A stretch of DNA of 64,000 nt, taken from assembly GCA_038503065.1 (NCBI GenBank), contig JBCAMK010000001.1, forward strand, positions 3,534,001 to 3,598,000, given 5' to 3'. Of the stretch, positions 35,639 to 47,400 are shown piece after piece; position 1 is the stretch's first letter; every line of letters starts with the position of its first letter. The position numbers and the translations under genes were made by a program. This DNA comes from Paragyromitra xinjiangensis. Lineage: Eukaryota > Ascomycota > Pezizomycetes > Pezizales > Discinaceae. The notes under the pieces were generated by a model that was not told the DNA's origin, did no database searches, and worked only from the letters and a program-made list of their open reading frames with translations.

Positions 35639-36506
35639 CTACAAGATGCTACACTTCGATGGTTTCTTTGACTTCTTCTGCATTAGAGCAGCACGGGTAG
35701 CATGTTCGAAAACTTCGCGGACACCTTCATTGGTCTTGGCCGAGCACTCAAGGTAGTGGACTGCGCGAATGACCTTCTTGACGGCATCACCCTTTAAAGT
35801 TCAGTTAGTAGATTTCTTTTGCCATATAACAGTATGGTGAAAGACATACTTCAGCCTCAGTCACAGGCTTCTGGGAAGTCTTTGCAAGCTCCTGCACGGT
35901 CTTCTGGTCGTGTCGAAGATCCTTTTTGCAACCAACGAGAATGATGGGGAGGCCTTGGCAGAAATGAATAACCTCAGAGATCCACTAGAAAGACGAAATC
36001 GCCTGTCAGCAACCAATTTGCCACCTTCTCCAAACGAAAAGAAATCGATCGGGGAGAAATTGGATAGTGTTATGTACCTTCTCTTGGACGTTGTCGAGAG
36101 AATCAGGCGAGTCGATGGCGAAGCAGATCAAAATGACGTGAGAGTCAGGGTACGAAAGAGGGCGAAGACGATCGTAATCCTCCTGGCCAGCAGTATCCCA
36201 CAAGGCAAGTTCTACATGCTTTCCGTCGACTTCCACATCCGCAACATAGTTCTCAAAGACCGTGGGAACATAGACCTGTAAGGATTTTAGTCGATATTAA
36301 GAACTGCAATTGTACTTTAAAAGAATAGCTGAATATTATATTACCTCAGGGAAAGTTCCCTTAGAGAAAACACTATATATATCGTCAACAAGCCGATATC
36401 GGATTTTTGGTTTGGAGCTTGTGGTATGAGATTCTTACATCAACAAACAGGTTTTTCCGCAAGCACCATCACCAACGATAACTAATTTGCGTCTAATTTC
36501 GGCCAT
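35639..36506 (-). CDS. RHO1: Rho1 small GTPase
   Basis: Master regulator of cell-wall glucan synthesis, protein kinase C signalling and actin polarity. Five exons (36506-36439, 36372-36345, 36275-36078, 35984-35850, 35791-35639) give 193 aa, the canonical length. Seen: P-loop GDGACGKT, switch [13 protein letters not shown] with the effector Thr, switch [19 protein letters not shown], the Rho guanine-specificity motif [22 protein letters not shown], a polybasic KKSKKPSK, and the C-terminal CAAX box CSIL (geranylgeranyl type). The last exon acceptor is TTTAAAG|GG. An ATG two bases after an acceptor (TTTTACAG|AAATGG) implies a 5'-UTR intron. Direct downstream target of Mid2/Wsc-type sensors such as the one near 20 kb, if that protein is a sensor. 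Confidence 0.97.
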
Positions 36507-36508
36507 TT

Positions 36509-36725
36509 CTGTAAAACACATGCCCAGCCGTTAGAAGAGGGTAACAAACGGTCGGCAGGCGACAGAGTTAAATAAGTGAAAGTTGTAGTGTAAGATACAG
36601 GAGTAACAACGAATCTACAAGCTCTTTTGCCTGTTCTACTCGTTCGGAGCAGAAGGAAGACACGATACGTATGATAGAAAAAGCCAAGCATATGGAAAAC
36701 ACTTGCTAGGTGTGTCATTACTCAC
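36509..36725 (-). other. Probable 5'-UTR intron of RHO1
   Basis: A strong donor CCCG|GTGAGT at 36725 and acceptor TTTTACAG ending at 36509 bracket 217 bp directly upstream of the RHO1 start codon. Inferred from splice signals alone. Confidence 0.65.
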
Positions 36726-38668
36726 CGGGTATTGTTTATTTTGCAAAGGGGCGTGTGTTTGCTGGAGGGTGAGGAAGGGGGATGTGGATGGAGGATGGAA
36801 TAAAGAGGATTACAACGACGATAGTCGGTACTAAAAAGGGAGAGCAGCAGACGGCAGCGGCAGAGACAACTCAGAGAGCGAGAGATAGCGAGAGAGGCAG
36901 CGGTAGGAGATGCACAGGCTGTAGGATGGGGAGTAGAGAGGATGGAGAGAGAGAGGATGAAGAGAGAGAGAGGAAGCGCGAAGAGCAGTAGATGGCTCGG
37001 GAAGACTGTGGTAGTTAGTGGAGTTGGCCGAGGAGGGCTGTTGTTGGTAAAGAGAGAAGGGGATGGAACGGAGGGCTGGTTGGCTGGCTACATACTGGCT
37101 GGGTCTTGGCCGCAGCTGAACGGGGCTTGCTGTTGCCTGTGTGTATCGGTTTCGCCCATCCATACGTGGAAATGTACGTGCGCCGGCGAGAGAGACACTT
37201 TGTCATAATTGCACTGTACGATGTACCTCTTCACCCTTGTGGATGAGGAAACGCTCATGCTTCCGCAAGTTCCCCCAGTTTGACCAGTAAACCTTGGTCT
37301 TTTGGAAGTTATGTGTGTGTACATGTGTAAAAAAAAAGTATACTAAGCCGCGATGGTCGCCTACAGACAATTACTACGTTCTCTCTTCAATTGCTTTGTT
37401 CCTATCCTTTCTAGCTACCGTCTTTCCGCCGTCCCTCTTTCTGGTCTGGCCCTTTTTTTGCATGCGTGGCTGGTGCATGGACATACGTACTGCTCTTTCT
37501 TCCACCACCGCAAGAAATCAACAACTGAAACCTTTCCACTCCAGCTCATGAACAAAAAAAACCCAAACCTTCTCTCACCCCTGAATCGCTTTGTCCTCTT
37601 CATTCTCGTTCGGGAGCTCAGCCACTGCATATATGCATATGGGAGGTTTCTGGGGAAAGGTCTCGTGTGATCCCTCTACCCCATGTAAGGCTACAATTTC
37701 CGAGGGAACCTCTCTGGAAAAATACCATTGTTGGGGGTCATACATGGCACGAATATTCCAGACGCAGCCTGTTCTGTTCCGGTAAGTGCCATAGGGCCGC
37801 TAACGGGGACCCTCAACTCCCGGTTTGCCGCAGCTCGTGCAGAGAAAGAGTCACCCAAGCTCCAGATGCATGGGCTGGTTGTGCATCAACAAATGCAGCT
37901 AAAAGTCTTAGACAAAGATAGACGGGTAAAGGCAAGATACATTTGAGCCCTTAATTGTGCTTTCTGTGTTTTAGACTTTCCGAAGTTTTTCCGCCAGAAA
38001 TAATATATATAACATCTCAGGCTGCGATGAGAATTAAAATGCTGCATCGGTAAGAATAACAACGTCGGGTTCCGCACCGGACACCTGTTTTATAGCCTTT
38101 AGCCTCACGTTGCTTCTATTAACACGACATACTCACACGAGCATTGCAGCTGTGGTTTCTTGTGTCGCCTCTATGTAGTTGATCAACCCGCTCTTTTCTC
38201 CGATCCCCACCGCTCAGCCACCTTAGTGCCTGAACGATGTTAGAGCAATCCTATCGGCCAAGGTTCCCAGGAATACGACAAACCAGCTCTCCCGATTTTG
38301 TGGAATCCTGGTACCAGGAACGTCATCCCCAGCTACCAAACTTCAGCTAGAATTAGCCCCCCGTTCGCTCGCTGCGAGCCAAACAAGCTCCTCAAGGAGA
38401 ATCGTACAGTTAGCCACAACTGGTAACTTCATAGAATTGAGAGATGAACGAGCCGGCGCACCCAAAGACCCTCCCTGAAGCGCCTCGGTATTATGTCCAT
38501 CTTTGTTAACACCAATAACGGAAGAAGAGAAGAGATTCGGATAAGACCGTTTATATCATTTCTCAAAGATACAATAAACTATGCTAGAATAAGCTCTTAT
38601 AACATACAGATTAAATACACCACACGCCTCATTAGAAGCCAGACTTTGATATATCTTTCCATTAGATC
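36726..38668. other. RHO1 promoter and 1.9-kb gene-free region
   Basis: 36780-37060 is purine-rich on the plus strand (GAGAGA and GAGGA runs), likely the RHO1 leader or core promoter read from the other strand. From 37300 to 38668 there are only short frames without motifs. Confidence 0.45.
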
Positions 38669-40516
38669 CTACGCGGTCGTGGTTCCGTTGTCCTCACTAT
38701 TCCTCAAGTCATGGCAAATCTCGAAACACTCCGCTAGCAAGGAATTGACTCTCCCTTGACCTTCGGGAATGTCAGTCCCGACCATAAATTTACCATCAAC
38801 TCTCATGTTGTCAATAGAAGCCAGCTGCAATCACATAGGTCAGCCCTGGAGAAAAAAGGAAAAAGGGTGACCCGATGGAAGAAAGACGGGGTATACCTTC
38901 ATGCTGTAAGGGTAAAGGTCTCTAGCATTGCTAATACCGAACTTTTGAACTTCTTTCAAACATCGTCGCACAGTTTGGAGCTGATTGAAGATGGGAGTTA
39001 GAGCTTCACTAACAGGCTGTTCGCAAAAATAAGTTTTGTGTTAGTAGCTGCTCGAACTTTATGCCCCGAACAGATGGCACCCACCTCACTCGAGCTTATA
39101 AGACTATAGATATGTGCATAGCACCGCCTAACCATGTAAAGTAAGGTCTGTAGTTCCACGCGTCCACGTCAGCTAATGAATGAGCTTTGCAGAGGAATAG
39201 AAACATGCTACAGCAAACAAAAAAAACGTACACTTTGCCCCTCTTCAGGTGCGTTTCCTTCGCTATCCACAAACTTCCCGTTCACCCTTCTCTCGTCTAA
39301 ACCAAGAACAAGTTTTTGGAACTCGTAAAGATCTGTTTCTCGTAAAGACCAAGCTTGCGTCAACTCCAATTTCTCCAATTGGTTTTTTGCTTGCAACAGT
39401 TTGTCATATGTTGGTTTTAGTCCAGGTGCCACGGCACCCTGTCTAGAAATTTAAGAGATGTTAGTTGTAATCCAAATTTCCGTTTTGAATACTAAAGATC
39501 CACCTTTGCAGAGCGTTTTCAGCCACAGAATAACACCTTTCGAGCAAAGTTGCCATGATATCCTGCCCCAATTCTGGTGTGGTCCCATCACTTGCCAAGA
39601 ACTTTCCCTCCACTCTCATCGCGTCAATCTCCTTGATTTGCGATAGATAGCCCTCAACCTCTGAAAGATGAAACTGGAAAATACTCAGTATTGTGCACTA
39701 GTGTTAGGAACTTTGACTCACCTTTGTTTTGGACTCGCAAGCTTTGATGCTCCTCCGCAAGCTTACCAATCTCTCAAGGAGAGGCTCCAATTCCGGTGAT
39801 ATCGATTCCAGCTTTTTTTTCAATGCCTTCGATGATACTTCGGAAGCGCTGACCTGCGATTCAAGCATAGAGATAATAAGGGAATTGTAGAGAGAACGAC
39901 CTTGCTCGATATTTTCTCGCATTTCAAGAATCGTTCGCTCCAATGCCGCAAGATCCTTCGCAGAGAAATTGCCAGACTCAGTCAAGTGCTCCAAGAGGCG
40001 CTTCGCAAAGTTAGAACAATACTTGTCGTTTATAAAGACAGGCAGTATGACGAAACCTTGATGACGACGCTCGGCGCGTAACTTGAGGATCCGTCAGCGC
40101 TATCAAGCTGCTGCTATTCTTGGGTAGGTGGACGTACACAGCTGGTGGTTCATTGTTTCTCCCGACTGTTAGAAAGAGTAACGAAATCAACTCAAAACAA
40201 TCGGTCACAAGCTCCCCAACTAGAGCACGAGATTCGGTATCGATATATCAGCGTAAATGTCATGGATGAAGTAGTGCTAGGCGGTGATGATTGACGTAAG
40301 TCGGGAAATCTCCTCACGTTTGCTCCCACTTTCCCTTGGTCCATTCAAAATGCTTCCTTCAAGCTCCTGTGCTTGCAGAATGTACTCGCATAATTCATCG
40401 TATAGACGGACGACGTTGCTGGATTTTACATAGGTCGTTCGGTCCTGTTTGAGGACTATCAAGCTATCACGAAGCTTGACGAGCTTCTCAGCAACAGCTT
40501 CCGGGGTGGTGAACAT
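38669..40516 (-). CDS. UPF0662/DUF2408 family protein
   Basis: Conserved fungal cytoplasmic protein, function unknown (S. pombe SPAC30C2.08-type). Nine exons (40516-40318, 40219-40138, 40081-40057, 40000-39722, 39673-39504, 39442-39232, 39147-39085, 39016-38897, 38824-38669) give 434 aa. Seen: MFTTPEAVAEKLVKLRDSL, LTVGRNNEPPAVYAPSVVIK, RLLEHLTESGNFSAKDLAAL, and two internal repeats of the family unit, AMRVEGKFLASDGTTPELGQ and DERRVNGKFVDSEGNAPEEG, plus a third at the C-terminus, DNMRVDGKFMVGTDIPEGQ. Exon 3 is a 25-nt microexon; without it the conserved VYAPSVVIKRLLEHL join is lost. The protein is mostly helical. Divergent from the P1 gene. Confidence 0.88.
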
Positions 40517-41375
40517 TAGATTTGGATGGCCGGTCAGAGAATTGTGGGGAGGTCGTGGTGATAATGGTGATATCTCCGGAAGTTACAAATGTCGAATGGT
40601 ATGTGTGTAGCACGAGGTAGGGGTGCGGATGACATGGGGTTGCATGCAGAGGCACCTGCGATAGTGCGGGGGTCTGTCCATGCCCAAATATACGCTCTTA
40701 TCACCACCTTATCGACCAGCCCCACACTTGGCTAGAGTCTTCCCAGTTTCGCATGAGCTCTAAAGACCGACCTCGTCTTGGTATCATAGCTTTGACGGAT
40801 GCGGCTCACTGAAGGGGGACAAATCTTAAAATCCTAGGTGTGTGTCTTCAGGTAAGATTGTTGCCGCAAAATGCCATATGCACTGTATATGTCGTTGATG
40901 AACTAGAATTTATTCACAGGGCCTTACCCAGGAGCCTATATATATTGCTGTTGATTATGATCTAAATTACACTTCTGATTCCATGACCTCGACGTGGTTT
41001 CGAACTTTACTGGCTATTTGGTGAGAGATCACTCGTTAATCTTATCTTACATTCGGGGTGGTTGAGGTCTGCATATTGATAAGATAGGTACTCATAATCT
41101 GATTGGTTAATAAGCTATCTCCCAACAGGACTGCTTTTTATCCTTCCCCCCACACACAGGGCACAACCCATGGCAACTGAGCAGGTAAGAACAACCACAC
41201 CTTCCCAACTTCTGTATACCATCTGACAATTTCACGACATTCAACGAGCCAACACCCAACGCCCTTTCTCTCCTATCAAATACGTGAGTGGGTTTTTCTA
41301 GACCCTATCTGCGTCTAAGCATTTCTACGATTCTGTGTTTTAGCTTCTGACATTGATAAAATTTATAGATTCAAG
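40517..41375. promoter_or_regulatory. UPF0662/P1 divergent promoter with P1 leader intron
   Basis: The P1 side holds CCCTTTCTCTCC just before a donor (TAC|GTGAGT at 41284) and acceptor TTTATAG at 41368, bracketing an 85-bp 5'-UTR intron typical of fungal ribosomal-protein genes. A second donor, CAG|GTAAGA at 41185, follows an upstream ATG at 41170. An inverted CCAAT box (GATTGG) lies at about 41101. Confidence 0.55.
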
Positions 41376-41866
41376 ATGTCTAATGCCGAACTTGCCGTTT
41401 CCTACGCTGCCCTCATCCTTGCTGATGACGGTGTTGAGATCACTGTACGTTGTCCTACGGAGCTATAATCATCATCCTTAGTTACCTCACATTAACCACA
41501 TACTAATACTGGTGGTTTTCATTGGTAGGCTGACAAGCTCAACACCCTGATCAAGACTGCTGGATGCACTGAAGTTGAGCCAATCTGGACCTCGCTTTTC
41601 GCTAAGGTCTGCAACCATCGACCCAGCACTTGAGTGGTAATATCAGCATACTGACTACATTTTATCCCGCTGAACAGGCTCTTGAGGGAAAGGATGTTAA
41701 GGATATGCTGCTGAATGTCGGATCGGGTGGTGGAGCTGCTGCTGCCCCAGCTGCTGGCGGCGCTACCGCTTCAGGTGGCGCCGCTGCCGCTGAGGAGAAG
41801 GTCGAGGAGAAGGAGGAGGAGAAGGAGGAGTCAGACGAGGATATGGGTTTCGGTCTTTTCGACTAA
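41376..41866 (+). CDS. RPP1: 60S acidic ribosomal protein P1
   Basis: Stalk protein that recruits and activates translational GTPases on the large ribosomal subunit as P1/P2 dimers on P0. Exons 41376-41444, 41529-41606 and 41678-41866 give 111 aa. Seen: N-terminal helical dimerisation domain [20 protein letters not shown], then [19 protein letters not shown] and [19 protein letters not shown]; an Ala/Gly-rich hinge; the acidic stretch [13 protein letters not shown]; and the invariant P-protein tail [11 protein letters not shown]. The sequence [12 protein letters not shown] and W in the third helix mark P1 rather than P2. Introns fall at the positions expected after ITADK and FAKAL blocks. A leader intron precedes it. 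Confidence 0.97.
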
Positions 41867-42357
41867 GCGATTTCTTTCATACCTTCTCACAATCCATAAA
41901 TATCCTTCGACTCGATACAAAAAGTTTCTTCCGGGGTTTTGGTTTTCTATGGGTTGGGATTAGGGCCTAGTAAATCAAAAAAAACAAAAAAGGGTGTTTT
42001 CCTTTCCGCAAGCGAGGTTCCAACAAATGGGAAACACTAAACCGGTTTTCGGGTCATTGGTTTATGGAACTAGTTGAAAAAAGTTCATCCTTCGACCCGA
42101 TCTCGAAAACTAGGTACTTTTGGCATTCGTTTCGCTGATTATTGATGTCTTAATATCAGCTCCTCAAAGGGTGTTTTGTGTTTCGAGAATCGATCATCTT
42201 GATGAATATGCTCCTGGTGTGCGTCGGCAACTGTAGGAGAACTTAAAAATCCTCCAACTTCTATTATGCCAATACAATCCTTACCTAAACACCAATCTCC
42301 ATAGAATTTACATATCGTGTCTGAATCGAGCGAGTGACTAAGCATGAAGAAGGCAGT
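41867..42357. other. Tail-to-tail intergenic region
   Basis: 3' flanks of the P1 and glutathione synthetase genes, AT-rich. No gene seen. Confidence 0.4.
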
Positions 42358-44020
42358 CTAATCAACAAGCAAAACCCCATCAACGCTCCCAAATCCAGCA
42401 GCCACCCCCCCTTCATCGCTGTCCATTCCCTTTGTCCTCAGTAGCCATCCTGACTCCTCATTGTTAAGAATTTCCTTGATCCCTTTCCCCCTATCTTGTC
42501 CCTCACCATCCCTCCAAAGTATCGTTCCGTAGACACCTAACTCGCCAATCACCCCACCACTCATAACCTCGCCATTCCTGATTATACTATTCTTCAGGCT
42601 CGGGGGCTCAATCAACTCCATAAGGATATATCCGCTCCAATGGTTTTCTGGGATAGACCGGAGGAAATCCGGGATATTGGACCTATATATATTGTTCCCG
42701 CCGCCCTCGCGCTGTGGTTTTAACACGTACTTGTCCGGCGCGTTGAGCGCTAGTTCGCGTGCTGCAAGACCGGCAGCAGAGGTATCGAGTGGGTGGATTG
42801 CCACGAAAGTACTACGGATTTGGTTGGCAATTCTTGGGTCAGGAAGGAACTTCTCGACGGCGCCTGCCATGGTGAGGACTTGTTGAACTTTTTTGGCCCC
42901 AGCGAGCTGGGTTATGGCTGAAGGGCACTTGATTGCTTTTGAGCGCTCAAGGGTTGTGCGTGAGGCCCATTCAAGATCAGAGGGGTAATCGCCTGGGCCG
43001 TAGCCGGCGCGGAAGTAGACCGTTGATATCTCTACCAATAGGTTCGGGGTATGTGGTGGGTGGTAAACTAGAGCGCGGGTTGTTGGATTCAGGGTGATCA
43101 TATCTGGGACCTGTGTGAGCGAGATACGGTGTGTTTGGATATCGTGTTTTTCTAGGAGATTGTATTCTAGCCATCTCTGGTCGAAAACGTTCCTTTCGCC
43201 ATCTTGAACAATAAATAATACTGCTGTCTTGTGACCTTCTCTGCTAGGGCCGTATGCTCTATGTGCTGCCGCTAAGCCGCTGGCCAGCTCTTGCGTAGCC
43301 GGATTAACAGGTAGGTTTTTTTCAATTATCAAATTGTTAGTCTGCGGATATGCGCCTATTTGAAACAAATGTCTGTGTAGTTCTGAAACGCGAGTTGCGA
43401 GACCCCCGAAGGAAGAAGCAATTGTGTTGAACTCAACTTGGTTTATTGTGGGTGGCGAAGTTGGGTTTGACGGGTCAACGTGAATCATGTAGTCTGATCG
43501 AAAGAGACCCAGTGAGAGTGATTGGGCGAAGCCTTCCCTTTTAACATCGAGATGCACTTTGTACAGCCGGGCCATAAATTCGTCGACCTCAACTAATCTG
43601 CAATAAGCCGGAGAAATAACAACTCAGCTGTCATTCCCAATATTAAAGGTGTTGCACGACCAATTTGAAAGTTTTATTCCTTTCGTCACTTGTTCTTCGT
43701 GAAGAAATGGGGAATTCTACATACTCCTCTACAATTCTCCCTAGCCACTCTTCATCTGCAGCAATCTTCGCATACAGCTCATTGAACCATTTCTGAACAG
43801 TTCTCGCTTCCTGCCAGCAGCTCCTTGGTAACGGGCTCGGGAATAGGGTTACCGGTGCATGTGTAGCCAGAGCTCCATTCGGATTTTCCGCAACAAACGA
43901 CGGAGGTGGTCGGACGGTGAGGCCGTGAGATAATGACCAGTCTGTTAAGGAGGTGAGCAAATATGAGAGTTGCTTGGGTGTTAATGAAGGTGGATATGAG
44001 GGTAATTTCGGGGCAGCCAT
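42358..44020 (-). CDS. GSH2: Glutathione synthetase
   Basis: ATP-grasp enzyme joining gamma-glutamylcysteine and glycine, the last step of glutathione synthesis. Exons 44020-43725 and 43597-42358 give 511 aa, a normal eukaryotic length. Seen: FVAENPNGALATHAPVTLFP-type N-terminus, LGLFRSDYMIHVD, QVEFNTIASSFGGLA (substrate-binding), SRPQ-type region FDQRWLEYNLLEKH, VYFRAGYGPGDYPS, KCPSAITQLAGAKKVQQVL, the ATP-binding KYVLKPQREGGGNNIY, LMELIEPP, and the C-terminal WLLRTKGMDSDEGGVAAGFG that closes the active site. The start at 44020 (MAAPKLPSYPPSL) fits the family; an in-frame ATG at 44113 would add 31 residues. The intron is GT-AG, 127 bp. Confidence 0.96.
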
Positions 44021-44476
44021 GTTATTTGAGGGTTGCGGTCGTGGTGTTGCAAACGTATGTAAAAAGGCGAGGGTGGAGGGGCTAATATGCAGTTTGCCTG
44101 ATTGGAAATCCACTCATGTCCCTGGCACACACGGCATGATCATCATTGGCATCCCTGCATATCTCAACACCACCTATTTACGTGCAATAAGACAAGAAAA
44201 GGGTTGACAAGAAATTATCGCAGTTTAACAAGCCATTAAAGAATAGCCTGGGGGAAAAATGGAGAGGAAAAGCGAAAAGCGAAAAGCAATAACCAACCCC
44301 TCTGTCCACGGAAATGCTTGACCTTAAGGATATACAGTAACCCCCCAATTGAAAAAAAATGCAGAAATCCCTAGCCACAAACAGGAGGCATATAGTAACA
44401 ACGTTGGAAAGAAGAGAAAGTAAAAATCAATTCATCATGGAATGCTTCAATCCCCCAGAATTATTATCTTCTCATT
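44021..44476. other. GSH2 upstream region
   Basis: Between the GSH2 start and SepH stop, both on the minus strand. Contains short direct repeats of AAAAGCG. No gene seen. Confidence 0.4.
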
Positions 44477-47400
44477 TCAATCCCATCCTTGCGCTGCCCC
44501 TCCAGGGGTAGGCGGGCCTCGACTCCTCCTAGGTACATACCTATTCGATGCTACAACACTACTCGACGTTCTCCTGAGAACCCTTTTCTTCTCTTTGGCT
44601 ACACCCTGCCCTGCCCTGCCAGCACTACTGATACTATTGCTACTACTAGGTAGATGGATTACTTCCATTTGGTTCCCTGTGACTATGTCATTACCATCAT
44701 AGCCCCAAATGCCCGATATGTTTCCCCTCTGTGACGAAGAAGATACTGCTCTTGCCCTTAGTGATGGGGTTGATGAAGTACTTGATGATAAGCTTCTTTG
44801 TCCTCGGTTACGATAACTCACTCGCTGCTCTTTTGCAGCACACATCTTTATCAGCTCACCCGCCAGATTTCGGACGAGAACAGCACCGTCCTTCTCGGCC
44901 AGACGTTGGATAGTCTGGTACATTCCGTACATTCTGATTAGAGTCTCTTTTTGCTCGTTCGCGTCGCAGATAGTCCGCAGTATCCTCAAAAGATTTAAGC
45001 GGACTACAGCCTTGTTGTGAGATAGTTTCGTGAGGATTCGGGAAAAGAACTGCGGTTGGCCCACTGCATGCGCAATTGGCAAGCTCAAACGTAGTAGCTT
45101 CTGTAGTGGCTCAAGAATGTTTTCGAAGGCATTCGTTTTTGAAGTGGTGAAGCAGCTGACGATCGCCGTAGTAAATGGCTCACCAAGGAGCTTCTCCTCT
45201 ACTCTTGCGGTCTCTTCTTGAAGCCTGCACTGCTGTTAGCCTAGAATAATGCCGCTTCTATGAGCAGGTCACTTACCAAACAAAAATTGCATCAAGCGCA
45301 GTAACCTGCCAGTACGGGTCCGAGAGTAACGAAATGTAAAACTGGAGGCCTTTGTTTTGCCAAAGATGCTTTCTGCAAACCTTCCCAGAATGTGCCATAT
45401 CGCAAAGAATAGGCAGTGCAAATTCCTTAAGTGGCCGCTCGGTGCTGACGATTCTTTGCAATAAGGGGATGATGCCGTGGAGCGCTGCCTCCTCCTGTCG
45501 AGACTTGCTCAGCCTGCAGAGGTTGTACATGGTATTAAGAATTTGGTTTGAGATTTCCTACCGCCAAATTAGAAATTGCCTCTATAATTGTGCAAGGGCT
45601 TAGGGGGGCTAACTTTGAAATGTGATGCATTCAAGCTTGCGGTGAGGAGGTCTGTGAGAACCTCTATCGCATTTGAATTCTGCAGTGTATCTAAAGTTGA
45701 CGATAACATTGATAAGTTCTTTATGAATTTCAACATTACTACTTGATGAAGAGGTGACATTCGCTTTAAATCCTTTAGGACTCCTGCATAGCAAACGCAT
45801 TAGTTGCAAACTTCATTCTAGAATAACGGGATTTTATACTTTTCAGGACTATCCGGTCTGCCACCATCTCCTTAACATGATTCTCTGCCTGGGAAAAGAG
45901 ATAGAATATGTTGACTATCCTCTCGACACACAAATCTGACAATTCCCCATCCTCGTCAAGAACGTGACACAGGACCAACGATAAAGGATTTAAGACTAAG
46001 CTTCGTGAAAATATCCGACAGAAATCGTTCTTTGGTGTTGGCCCCTAGAGAAGAAAAATTAGCTCGAAGCTCGAAGCGCATTTAATTGCATATTATACCT
46101 GCATCTCGAATACGCTCCAAATACCATTCACCCCAATGAGCACCAAGTCCTTTTGCGCATCATAGTCCTCTTCCAAAAACTCAACAAGAACATTCAACCC
46201 TCCACAACTGACAAACATTTGTAATGTTAATGTGGAAGTCTGATACATCTGCCTTACGAACGCCGCCGCCTCAAGCCGAATATATCCTGGGTACTTTTTC
46301 GACGCAAATTTCGTAATAATCGGGATACCACCCACAAAACAGAGATTTTCTTGAATTTCAACATCATCGAAGATGATAGCATTAACAATCTTCAATAACT
46401 TGAGTATAACCTCCCGTTTCTTACATGTCTCTAGAACCTCCAAGATCGGTAACATCCCGTGTGCACCGATGATTGTATTCTTGGTTTCAGGGGACTCCAA
46501 AAGAACGTCCATCTACAAGAAGTTAGCTTATTGAATCTAAACTATTCCCTGGGAAATCCGTACCAACTGGGATGAGATATCGTCTAGATCATCCTCTGAT
46601 TGAGTTGTTTTTAGTGAGCTAACCAAACCCTCAACCTGCAAGCAAAGTCGTGCATATTTATCCCTAGCAATATTTGCCTCAAGGTCCATTTCATCGAATC
46701 CCTCTTCTAGTTGCGCGAATGGATCATCCTCATCGTTTTCCTCGTCTCCCAGCTATGCTGCCTGGTCAGTCCAGAATCTCTACCGGGAGGTCTATACACT
46801 TGCTTACCCATGAATTATTCGAAAGTTTCGTATTAAGCAACAAGCTGTGGTCATCCCCACTCGTCTCAGACCCTGCTTCGTCGGTTCCGCCTTCGCTACC
46901 GAAAATATCCGAGTAATCATCCTCCCCTTCAGGTTCTGCAAACCTTTGTATCTCTAGCGAGGACCGTGACCTGCGTATCGCGTGTGCTTCCATCTCAGTA
47001 TCTCCCAAGGCAAGCGAAATCTGTCGTCGCAAACTCCCATGTTGTGAAGAACTAGCAGAACGTGGAAGGCTCTTCAAGTCAGAAGGGTGAAAAAGTCGGG
47101 GACTTAATGACGCATCCTTCTATCCACTCCGTTAGATTCGGATGAAAGCAGTACAAGCGAACGGGATGTCTATTCTACCTTCATGAGATCAACCTTCCTA
47201 GCAAAATTCGCCTCGTTGACAGGCGCCAGATCAGAGTAATCTTCAAACGAATCCTCCCTAAACATTGATGTAGGACGGGATGCATTCCGTGACGGCAACA
47301 TCAATTTCCTTGGTTTCACTAGCTTTGCAGGCGACAGTTCTGGTAATGGCGGAGGCTCAGTAATTGGTATTATAGTAGGTACATCATCACCAACAAACGA

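Noticed and set aside
29269..41866. A secretion or ubiquitin gene cluster
   Set aside because: Neighbouring genes (surface protein, UFD2, RHO1, UPF0662, P1) belong to unrelated pathways and have mixed strands and separate promoters.
42677..42886. Frames opposite the glutathione synthetase coding region
   Set aside because: Shadows of the real gene on the other strand.
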